Below are positions 1-7,206 of a DNA stretch of 64,000 nt, piece by piece. The notes under the pieces are model-generated. The model made no database searches. It worked only from the letters and a program-made list of their open reading frames with translations, and was not told where the DNA came from. Both the position numbers and the translations under genes were made by a program. This stretch comes from DASZFV01 sp035549075 (lineage in GTDB: Bacteria; Myxococcota_A; Polyangia; Fen-1088): NCBI GenBank assembly GCA_035549075.1, contig DASZRT010000151.1, positions 52,620 through 116,619 of the forward strand, in the 5' to 3' direction. The stretch's first letter is position 1, and each line of letters opens with the position of its first letter.

Positions 1-424
1 CGAGGTCGTGCTTGGGCAGGTACGCCGCGTAGTCGACGTTGAGCACGCCCTTCGCCGTGTCGAACGCGTGGCCCGTGGGCCCGTCGACGACCGTCGTCGG
101 CGGCGCGCTCGTGGTGCCGCCTGAGCCGCCGGTTGCGGTCGCACCACCGGTCGCAGACCCGCCCGCGCCGCCGATCGACGACACGCCGCCAGATCCGCCG
201 GCATCGGACGTTCCGCCCGTCGCCGTCGCGCCTGCGTCTCCACCCGTCGCCGTCACGCCGCCGGTGCCTCCCGACGTGCCCGCTACCGCGCCGCCCGTAC
301 CCGCTGAACCCGAGCTACCGCCCGTCGCATTCGGCCCACCATGACCGCTCGACGAGCACGCGCCCAGCGCCAGCGCCAACACGGCGCCCGCTCGAAACGT
401 TCGGCCAGAAAAGAAAGTCCACAC
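1..424 (-). CDS. Gly/Thr-linker lipoprotein, N-terminal fragment
   Basis: The first 141 residues of an exported lipoprotein are present; the rest lies beyond the left edge. A GTG start at 424 gives a short signal peptide (MWTFFSGRTF, then VLALALGAC) with a lipobox and lipidated Cys at residue 23. A Gly-rich linker of about 80 residues built on GG(T/S/A) units follows, and then a globular start (VDYAAYLPKHDL). The linker type matches at least seven other lipoproteins in this window. The folded domain is too short here to assign; the VDYAAYL-KHD stretch could begin a carbohydrate-active or other secreted domain, but this is not established. Confidence 0.6.
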   Translation of the reverse strand, partial: MWTFFSGRTFRAGAVLALALGACSSSGHGGPNATGGSSGSAGTGGAVAGTSGGTGGVTATGGDAGATATGGTSDAGGSGGVSSIGGAGGSATGGATATGGSGGTTSAPPTTVVDGPTGHAFDTAKGVLNVDYAAYLPKHDL

Positions 425-513
425 GCGTCGTTACCGTCGAGTCCGTTCGCTGGATAGACGACGCGGACGACCCGCGGCAGGCACGAAACGAGGCCTGTTT
501 CCCGCGGTTTTAC

Positions 514-1347
514 TCAGTCTTCGAGCTGCACGCGCAACGCGTAGACCAGATACGTGCGGGCGAGTGGGCCTGTCCACAGCCACGGCGGCAACAGCTCGGG
601 GGTGCCGACCTCGGCGAGGATCGGGCGCACGACGGTGGGGTTCGCCGCGTAGTAGGCGGCGCCCTTCGCGACGACGTCGTCGAGGACGCGGGCGAGGTCG
701 GCGTCGGGAGGCAGCTCGTCGAGCGGATAGAAGTTCGACGACACGACGTCGCTCGCGAAGAGCGCGGTGCCACCTTCGGCCGTGAGGCTCACGAGCGTCG
801 ACAGGTGCGTGCGCAGCAGCGCGTGGCGCGCGGCCTCGAGAGTGGGGTGGCGATCGCCGAGCGCCTCGCGCAGCGCGAACGCCATCTGCGTCATCACGCA
901 CGCCGAGACGACGACGTCGAACGGCCCGGGCAGCCGCGCGATGAGCCCGTCGAGGGTGGCGCCCGCGACCTCTTCCAGCTCGGCGGCGTCGGGCGGCGCG
1001 CGCCGCCAGCGCGCGAGGCGGCGCGCCGACAAACCCGAGAGATCGACGTCGCCGTGACGATGCAGCCGCGCGCGTACGGCGGCTTCGGGCCGCGCGACGG
1101 CGCGCGCGAGCGCCTTGCCGTCGAGGTCGACGAGGTGGATCTCCGCGAACGCGGCGTCGCCGGCGAGCGCCGCGAGATCGAGATCGTTGCACGCGCCGGC
1201 GCCGAGCACGCACAACCGCCCGCCGGGCCGCGCGAGCTGCGCGCGCACGGCCGCCGTGAAGCGCGCGCGGTGCGCGGCGTAGAGCTGCCAGTCGTCGATG
1301 GTCGCAGTCTGCGCGCGCGGGCTCAGAACTGCGACCAAAACCGCCAC
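514..1347 (-). CDS. SAM-dependent methyltransferase-like protein
   Basis: A protein of about 277 residues with a class I methyltransferase-like core. RLCVLGAGACNDLDL resembles motif I, the glycine-rich SAM-binding loop, and is followed by an acidic strand end (IHLVDLDG) where the ribose-binding acid is expected. PFDVVVSACVMTQMAF is the post-motif strand that often lines the active site. No substrate can be inferred. The frame stays open to 1449, but that would overlap the upstream esterase by over 120 bp, so the GTG at 1347 (25-bp overlap) or a TTG at 1338 is more likely. It is probably co-transcribed with the esterase. Confidence 0.65.
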   Translation of the reverse strand: MAVLVAVLSPRAQTATIDDWQLYAAHRARFTAAVRAQLARPGGRLCVLGAGACNDLDLAALAGDAAFAEIHLVDLDGKALARAVARPEAAVRARLHRHGDVDLSGLSARRLARWRRAPPDAAELEEVAGATLDGLIARLPGPFDVVVSACVMTQMAFALREALGDRHPTLEAARHALLRTHLSTLVSLTAEGGTALFASDVVSSNFYPLDELPPDADLARVLDDVVAKGAAYYAANPTVVRPILAEVGTPELLPPWLWTGPLARTYLVYALRVQLED

Positions 1348-2468
1348 GTGCCGACGGTGCTCATCGGGACCTGCGGCGAGTGGCCGAGCCCCGTCGTGGG
1401 GCACCACACGACGGGGAAGCCCGGCAGGCAGCCTTGATACTCGACGCACACCGACGGCGTCTTCGGATCACCGTCCCAATCGTAGGGCTTGGTGTCGGTG
1501 CCGCACTTGTTGATGGCGAGGATCCGGTCGCGCGCCATCTCGCCGCCCGCGATCGGGTTCATCGTGTCGGTCGTGTCGTGCATCATCATCGCGGCGACCG
1601 GCCCGCTGCACGCAGGGATGCCCGGCGGCAAGCCGCCCGTCGTGTTCGCCTGCGCCCGCAGCGTCACGCTGCCGCGCGCGCAGCCGATCAAGTTCGACAG
1701 CCACGAGCCGCTGCTGTGGCCGATCAAAAAGACGCGCGCCTCGTCGACGCACGTGAGGCCCTCGACGTCCTTCAGGACCTGGTCGTAGTACGGCACCTCG
1801 GGCGAATTCGGGTTCATTGTGTCGAAGCAGCCGCCGCCGTAGAGCATGCCGCTGTTCTGCGAGTCCTTGGAGCGCAACGCGACGAGGATCGCGTCGCCCT
1901 TCGTCGCCTGCTCCATCGGGTACGGAATGCTGCCGTCGCAGCCGTGCGCGAGGAACACGAGCGGGTACGCGCGCGTCATGTCGTAGCCCGTCGGGAGGCG
2001 GAGATCGTAGACCCGCGTCGAATTCGTGACCGTGTGGCGCACGTAGCTCGCGAACGCCTGCGCCGGCACCTTGTTGCAACCGAGGCTGGGCATGGGCGGC
2101 GGCTTCGTCATGAGGCCGCCGTCGCCAGCGCCGCCTTCGGGCGCGCCGCCGTCGGAGCCGTCGACGCCCGCGTCGGCCGTCGCGCCGCCAGCTCCGCCCG
2201 GAGCGCCGGCGACGGACGAGCCTCCGGTGCCACCGCCTTCGGTCATCTGACCGCCCGCGCTCGAGGTCGAACCGCCGCCGCCCGAACCGCCGGGGGCCGC
2301 CGTCGCGCCGCCGGCTCCGCCGATGCCGTTCTTGGGCGCTTCACTGGCGGCGCACGCCGCCAGCGAGAGGACGAGGACCGCGAACGACCAAGGAAAGCCA
2401 CCAAAATGAAACGACTTCGAGGGGGGCACGCCAGGGTCTAGACGACGGAAAAGCCGCCCGGCAGGCAT
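1323..2468 (-). CDS. alpha/beta-hydrolase lipoprotein, PHB depolymerase/feruloyl esterase-like
   Basis: A secreted esterase-like lipoprotein of about 381 residues. A signal peptide ends in LVLSLAAC, followed by a Gly-rich linker to about residue 125. The catalytic domain has YPLVFLAHGCDGS (oxyanion strand), FLIGHSSGSWLSN (nucleophile elbow GHSSG with Ser) and AMMMHDTTDTMNP, which probably carries the catalytic acid. This layout matches the LpqC/PHB-depolymerase/feruloyl-esterase group acting on extracellular polyesters or plant-wall esters. A GTG at 2429 would also give a clean signal peptide and is an alternative start; neither has a strong Shine-Dalgarno. The 3' end overlaps the methyltransferase start. 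Confidence 0.75.
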   Translation of the reverse strand: MPAGRLFRRLDPGVPPSKSFHFGGFPWSFAVLVLSLAACAASEAPKNGIGGAGGATAAPGGSGGGGSTSSAGGQMTEGGGTGGSSVAGAPGGAGGATADAGVDGSDGGAPEGGAGDGGLMTKPPPMPSLGCNKVPAQAFASYVRHTVTNSTRVYDLRLPTGYDMTRAYPLVFLAHGCDGSIPYPMEQATKGDAILVALRSKDSQNSGMLYGGGCFDTMNPNSPEVPYYDQVLKDVEGLTCVDEARVFLIGHSSGSWLSNLIGCARGSVTLRAQANTTGGLPPGIPACSGPVAAMMMHDTTDTMNPIAGGEMARDRILAINKCGTDTKPYDWDGDPKTPSVCVEYQGCLPGFPVVWCPTTGLGHSPQVPMSTVGTWRFWSQF

Positions 2469-2735
2469 TCGTCGACGGAATCACGAGCGTCAACGACGTG
2501 ACGTCGCATCACCAGCTTCCGTCAACCCGTTCGCGGAATCGCGCCGTCGCCTCGTGAAAAGACGGGCGCCACATTTCGTCAACCGCCCTTGGAATGACGT
2601 GGTCAACGCCGTTCTCGGCGATGGCGTTCTTTCGTCGACAGGCGCTTCGGGCGTGAGCGCCCAGCCACCTCGCTAGGTAGCCGGCCCGCGGCCGACCTGC
2701 GGCGCATCTTCCCTGCATGCTACCCTTGCGGACGC

Positions 2736-3704
2736 ATGTCGCGGGCGAGCCGCACCGGTTGGAGCCGACGCGAGGCCGTGACGGCGCTCGCAGGCGCGGG
2801 CGTCGCCGTCGGTTGCGACAAGCTGTGGCACGCGCCGACGAAATCGCTCGCGGCGGCTTCGCGCGAGCGCGAGGTCGTCAACGTCGTCGACGCGCAGCCG
2901 ACGATCGAGGGCGCGGGCGTTCACCTGCGGCGCTCGCTCGGGTCGCGCGCGCTGCCGCTGCTCGATCCCTTCCTCATGCTCGACGAGTTCCACTCGGATC
3001 GTCCCGAGGACTACCTGCCCGGCTTCCCGAGCCACCCGCACCGCGGCTTCGAGACGGTGACGTACATGCTCGAGGGCGCCGTCGAGCACCGCGACAGCCT
3101 CGGCAACCACGGCCACCTGGGCCCGGGTTGCGCGCAGTGGATGACCGCCGGCCACGGCATCATCCACTCGGAGATGCCGGTCGAAGAGCGCACGAGCCCG
3201 CGCATGTGGGGCTTCCAGCTGTGGGTCAACCTGCCGGCGGCGAAGAAGCTGATCGCGCCGCGCTATCAGGATCTGCCGCCCGCGCGCATCCCCGAGGTCG
3301 ACGTCGACGACGGCCGCATCCGGCTCGTCGCGGGAACCATCGGCGGCGCGGTTGGGCCCGTCAGCGGCATCGTCACGGCGCCGCAGATGTTCGAGGTGAA
3401 GCTCGGGCGGCGCGGCTCCGTGCGCCACGACGTGCCCACGTCGCACAACGCGTTCGTCTACGTCTTCGACGGCGAGGCGCAGCTGGGACCGGCGCGCACG
3501 AAGGTCGGCGCGGGCCAGCTCGCCGTGCTCGGCCCGGGCGAGCGCCTCGTCGCGCGCGCCGAGACGTCGGCGCGTTTGCTCTCGTTCGCGGGCGCGCCCA
3601 TCGGCGAGCCCGTCGCGCGCTACGGTCCGTTCGTCATGAACACCGAGGACGAGCTGCGCCAGGCCGTCGACGACTACCGCTCGGGCCGCCTGACCTTGCT
3701 CTGA
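2736..3704 (+). CDS. pirin family protein with export signal
   Basis: A bicupin of the pirin family (322 residues). The N-terminal cupin has FPSHPHRGFETVTYMLEG and MTAGHGIIHSEMP, supplying the His, His, His and Glu that bind Fe(II) in pirins. The C-terminal half (HNAFVYVFDGEAQLG) is the degenerate second cupin. Pirins are usually cytoplasmic redox sensors or quercetinase-like oxygenases. Here the N-terminus reads SRREAVTALAGAGVAVGC, a twin-arginine-like motif ending in a possible lipobox Cys near residue 27, which suggests Tat export and lipid anchoring. The stop codon lies inside a perfect palindrome. Confidence 0.85.
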   Translation: MSRASRTGWSRREAVTALAGAGVAVGCDKLWHAPTKSLAAASREREVVNVVDAQPTIEGAGVHLRRSLGSRALPLLDPFLMLDEFHSDRPEDYLPGFPSHPHRGFETVTYMLEGAVEHRDSLGNHGHLGPGCAQWMTAGHGIIHSEMPVEERTSPRMWGFQLWVNLPAAKKLIAPRYQDLPPARIPEVDVDDGRIRLVAGTIGGAVGPVSGIVTAPQMFEVKLGRRGSVRHDVPTSHNAFVYVFDGEAQLGPARTKVGAGQLAVLGPGERLVARAETSARLLSFAGAPIGEPVARYGPFVMNTEDELRQAVDDYRSGRLTLL

Positions 3705-3727
3705 TCGCGCGCGCGATCAGAGCAAGG
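3694..3727. repeat. perfect 34-bp palindrome at pirin stop codon
   Basis: Two 17-bp arms (ccttgctctgatcgcgc and its exact reverse complement) abut with no spacer. The TGA stop of the pirin gene lies in the left arm. No T-run follows on either strand, so it is not a textbook intrinsic terminator. It could still act as a 3' RNA-stabilising hairpin, a factor-dependent terminator or a protein-binding site. Confidence 0.6.
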
Positions 3728-3798
3728 GTCCGTCGCCCATCCGCGGGAGAGTCCGTCGTCCGTTGCCGCGTACGCCCGCGATCGACTAACGTCGATGC

Positions 3799-5211
3799 GT
3801 GCCGCGCGTCTCGTGGTCGGGGCCGTCGCCTGGAACCAAGCTGCGGGCCGCGCTCGCGGCCGAGGGGCTCGAGATCGGCGCCGAACCGGACGCGATCCTG
3901 ATCGTCGCGACGCGTCCGCGCGCGGCTGCGCCCAACCCTCCCCCTCGCGCGCCCTGGCTGTGGCTCGCGCGCGGCGCCGTCTCGCCCGAAGACGCGGCCC
4001 TCGCGATCGATCGCGGCGCCTACGACGTCGTCGACGGCGACGCGCCCGATGCGGCGGCGCGCCTCGCGGCACGCGCCCGCGAGCTCGCTTCGCCCGAGGC
4101 GCCCATGCCCGACATGTCGCGCTTCGTCGCCGAGAGCGAGGCCGCGCGCGCCGTGCTCCGCCAGCTCGCGCGCGCGGCCCGCACGTCGATGCCCGTGCTG
4201 CTCACGGGCGAGACCGGCACGGGCAAGGAGGTCGCCGCGCGCCTCGTCCACGAGTGGTCCGATCGGCGCGCGCGCCGCTTCATCCCCATCAACTGCGCCG
4301 CGATCCCCAACGAGCTGCTCGAGGCCGAGCTGTTCGGCTACGCCAAGGGCGCGTTCACGGGCTCTGTGCGCGCCTACGAAGGCCAGCTCGCCGCCGCCGA
4401 GGGCGGCACCGTCTTCCTCGACGAGGTCGACGACACGCCGCTGCCGTTCCAAGTGAAGCTGCTGCGTGTCCTCGAGGACCGCGTCGTCACGCGCGTCGGT
4501 GAGAACACGTCGCAGGTCGTCGACTTCCGCATCCTGGCGGCGACGAACCGCGACCTCGGGCCGCTGTGCGCCGCGGGTGCGTTCGGGTCCGATCTCTACG
4601 AGCGGCTCGCGATCGTCTCGGTGCGCCTGCCGCCGCTGCGCGAGCGCCTCGCCGATCTGCCCGCGCTCGCCCTCCACATGATCGCCCGCTTCTACAAAGA
4701 AGAGCCCGCGGCGAAGGCGCGCCACGACGTCGGCGCCGTGTCCGACGCCGCGCTCGCGGCGCTGCGCGCGTACCCCTGGCCCGGCAACATCCGCGAGCTG
4801 CGCAACGTGATCTTCGAGGCGCTCGTCGACAAGCGCGCGGGCGACGAGCTCTTGCTCGGCGATCTCCCGCGCCGCGTGCGACGACCGCCCGCGTCCCGCG
4901 CCGAACGGGACGCCGACGTCGTCGACGCGGCCGCGATCCGCCGCGCCGTCGACGAGAACCGCTTCGATCTCGGACGCGCGCGCGAAGCGCTCGAGCGCGC
5001 CGCCGTCGAGGCCGCGCTCGCGCGCGCCGGAAACGCCGCGGCGGCGGCCGGCCTGCTCGGCCGCGTGGGCCGGGGCGCCGCCGCCGATCCCGGCGGCACC
5101 GTGCGCGCGATGATGCGGCGGCTCGGCGTCGCGCCCGAAGATCGCGCGCCGGCCGCCACACCACCGACTAGCTCTTCGCGTTCGAAGACGAAGCGCCGCC
5201 GTTCCCGTTAG
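3799..5211 (+). CDS. sigma-54-dependent activator (NtrC family), no receiver domain
   Basis: An enhancer-binding activator of 470 residues that remodels sigma-54 RNA polymerase by ATP hydrolysis. Residues 1-105 are a short, unusual N-terminal region without a receiver signature. The AAA+ domain follows: Walker A GETGTGKE at 137-144, the sigma-54-contact loop GAFTG at 184-188, Walker B GGTVFLDEVD near 202-211, and the sensor/arginine region (YPWPGNIRELRN). The C-terminal 90 residues contain a Fis-like helix-turn-helix region (NRFDLGRAREALERAAVEAA) with an odd Ala/Gly-rich stretch. GTG start. Without a receiver it may be controlled by abundance, a ligand or a partner. It overlaps the convergent band-7 gene by 44 bp. 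Confidence 0.9.
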   Translation: MPRVSWSGPSPGTKLRAALAAEGLEIGAEPDAILIVATRPRAAAPNPPPRAPWLWLARGAVSPEDAALAIDRGAYDVVDGDAPDAAARLAARARELASPEAPMPDMSRFVAESEAARAVLRQLARAARTSMPVLLTGETGTGKEVAARLVHEWSDRRARRFIPINCAAIPNELLEAELFGYAKGAFTGSVRAYEGQLAAAEGGTVFLDEVDDTPLPFQVKLLRVLEDRVVTRVGENTSQVVDFRILAATNRDLGPLCAAGAFGSDLYERLAIVSVRLPPLRERLADLPALALHMIARFYKEEPAAKARHDVGAVSDAALAALRAYPWPGNIRELRNVIFEALVDKRAGDELLLGDLPRRVRRPPASRAERDADVVDAAAIRRAVDENRFDLGRAREALERAAVEAALARAGNAAAAAGLLGRVGRGAAADPGGTVRAMMRRLGVAPEDRAPAATPPTSSSRSKTKRRRSR

Positions 5212-6979
5212 CGCCCGCGAGCATGCGCGCCATCAGGGCCTCGGCCAGCCCCGCGCCGCCGCCCGCGCCCGAGACGGCGACGTCGGGCACGACCTTGATG
5301 TTGCGCTCGCCGACGATGGTCGCGATCTGCATCGCCGTGTAGGCCTCGGGGCCGAGCGCGTCCTTGCCGTCTCGGTAGGCCTGCGCGCGCGCCGCGCCCA
5401 GCGCGCGCGTCGCATCGGCCTGCGCCTCGGCCTCGAGCCGCGTCGCCGCCGCGTTGCCCTTGGCTGCCTCGGCCGCCGCCTGCGCGTTCTGCGTCGCGAT
5501 GCGCACCATCTGCTCGCTGCGCACGACCTCGGCCTGCAGCTCGGCGACGGCGCGCTCGCGCTCGAGCTCCTGCCGCTTCTCTTGCGACTCGCGCTGCACG
5601 TCGTACGTCCTCTTGAGCTCGTCGGCGATCTTGCGGTCGGTCTGCGTCTTCATGAGCTCGGGCGGCGGCACGATGTCGCCGATGAGCGTGTCGATGCACT
5701 CGACGTCGTAGGCCTCGACGGCGCGCCCGATCGCGGCCTTGGCCTCGTGCTGGCGCTGGCTGCGCGCCGACAGGAAGTCGAGCACGGTCACCTCCTGCGC
5801 GCTGTTGCGGAAGTAGTTGCCCACCGTCGGCTGCAAGACGTGATCGACGAGGTTCTGCATCGAGCCGACGCGCGAGATCACGCGCGGCGCGTTCTTGGCG
5901 GCGACGTGGATGATCTGCGCGACGTCGAGCGAGAACGAGAAGCCGTCCTTCGACCGCACGAGGATCGACGACAAGCGCTCGTCGTATTGATGCGCCTCCG
6001 TGCGCTCGGCCCAGTTGAGGACGATGTTGGTCGTCGGCACGAGCTCGACCTTCATGACCTCGGTGTTGAGCGGGTGCTTGCCGGGCAGCAGCGGCTCGAC
6101 CCACACGCCCTTGCGGCCCTTCTCGACGAGATCGCCGTGCGTGAAATCGGCGCCCGAGACGTCGACGTGCTCGCGACCGACGTAGCTGACGACGACGCCG
6201 ACGTAGCCAATGGGGATCTCGATCATGCGCACGAGCTTCACCTCGACGAACCACGGGTTGAGGTTCCACGAGCCCGCGAGCAGCACGTCCTCCTGCAGGC
6301 CGCGGCACCCGCCCGCGTCGATGAACTTCTGGCCACGCTGGAAGCTGTCGTGGTCGGCGACGGGCGGGCCCGCGAGATCGCCCGTGGGCAGCGGGCGGCC
6401 GTCGAGGACGGTCACGATGCCGACGGCCTCGGCCGGCACCTGGCGCACGCGCAGCGACGTCGCGTCGACGCCATGGCGCTGCGCCGAGCGCGTCGTGATG
6501 ACCTCGAACAGCGCGGGGTTGATGCGGTAGCTGCCGGCCGTGAGGAAGCCGAGCTGGCGGCCGCGCTCGCCGCCGCGGCGCAGGAAGGCCTCGGCGTCCT
6601 GGTAGTCGTTGCACGCGACCTCTTTGCCGAGGATGCGCTCGGCGGGGATGGGCGCGCCGTCAGCGGCGACGACGAGGGCGATCTCGCCCGCGGGCACGAC
6701 GAGCAGCGGCACCTTGACGACGGTGTACTGCCACCGAAACGGGATGAAGTGCCACCCGGGCGCGAGCAGCCGCGCTTGGTAGCCGGCCTCGCCCGCGAGC
6801 GCGACGAGCCGCCCCGACGCGAGCGGCGGCCCGTACTTTTTTACGACGAGGCCCGATTGGTCCTCGCGGATGATCCAGGTGCTGCTGAGGATCACGGCGG
6901 CGGCGAACATGAGGGCCGCGAAGACGGCGTAGAACCGCCCATCCGAGAGCAGGGACGAGAACAGCGTGGTCAGTGTCAT
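5168..6979 (-). CDS. SPFH/band-7 (flotillin-like) membrane protein
   Basis: A 603-residue protein with one N-terminal membrane helix (FYAVFAALMFAAAVILSS), a large SPFH/band-7 region, then a charged Ala/Glu-rich coiled coil (about 430-570; ERERAVAELQAEVV) and a Gly/Asn-rich tail. Flotillin-like proteins oligomerise on membranes and organise microdomains or regulate proteases. Before the band-7 core there are three related modules of the type G-Q-x3-L-x-G-W/Y-x-(I/L)NP-x3-EV. The ATG at 6979 is chosen because AAGGAGGGG lies 7-8 nt upstream; the open frame extends further to 7072 without such support. It is divergent from the hybrid kinase gene. Confidence 0.85.
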   Translation of the reverse strand: MTLTTLFSSLLSDGRFYAVFAALMFAAAVILSSTWIIREDQSGLVVKKYGPPLASGRLVALAGEAGYQARLLAPGWHFIPFRWQYTVVKVPLLVVPAGEIALVVAADGAPIPAERILGKEVACNDYQDAEAFLRRGGERGRQLGFLTAGSYRINPALFEVITTRSAQRHGVDATSLRVRQVPAEAVGIVTVLDGRPLPTGDLAGPPVADHDSFQRGQKFIDAGGCRGLQEDVLLAGSWNLNPWFVEVKLVRMIEIPIGYVGVVVSYVGREHVDVSGADFTHGDLVEKGRKGVWVEPLLPGKHPLNTEVMKVELVPTTNIVLNWAERTEAHQYDERLSSILVRSKDGFSFSLDVAQIIHVAAKNAPRVISRVGSMQNLVDHVLQPTVGNYFRNSAQEVTVLDFLSARSQRQHEAKAAIGRAVEAYDVECIDTLIGDIVPPPELMKTQTDRKIADELKRTYDVQRESQEKRQELERERAVAELQAEVVRSEQMVRIATQNAQAAAEAAKGNAAATRLEAEAQADATRALGAARAQAYRDGKDALGPEAYTAMQIATIVGERNIKVVPDVAVSGAGGGAGLAEALMARMLAGANGNGGASSSNAKS

Positions 6980-7091
6980 GAGGTGACCCCTCCTTGTTGG
7001 GTCGCCCCGAGGAGTTGCATCGGCCACACCACCGCGAAGGCCGCGAAAGCCGTGGCTTCCGGCCCGCGTCACGACGAACGGACATCATTTT

Positions 7092-7109
7092 AATGACGCT
7101 CACGTCATT
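7092..7109. promoter_or_regulatory. inverted repeat in divergent promoter region
   Basis: AATGACG-N4-CGTCATT lies in the only AT-rich stretch of the 227-bp gap between the divergent band-7 and histidine kinase genes. It is a plausible dimer-binding operator serving one or both promoters. No clear -10/-35 pair could be assigned, so the regulatory role is an inference from symmetry and position. Confidence 0.4.
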
Positions 7110-7206
7110 TAATTACGCTTCCTGTGTGCGCCGGCGAGGGACGATTGCCAGACGCGGCGCGCGGGCGTTACGCTCCGGTCTCCGCGGCTTTCCGCGGTGG
7201 CGAACG

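Noticed and set aside
2509..3446. Minus-strand frames opposite the pirin gene.
   Set aside because: Composition is His/Arg/Asp-rich shadow coding; the pirin frame has complete cupin motifs.
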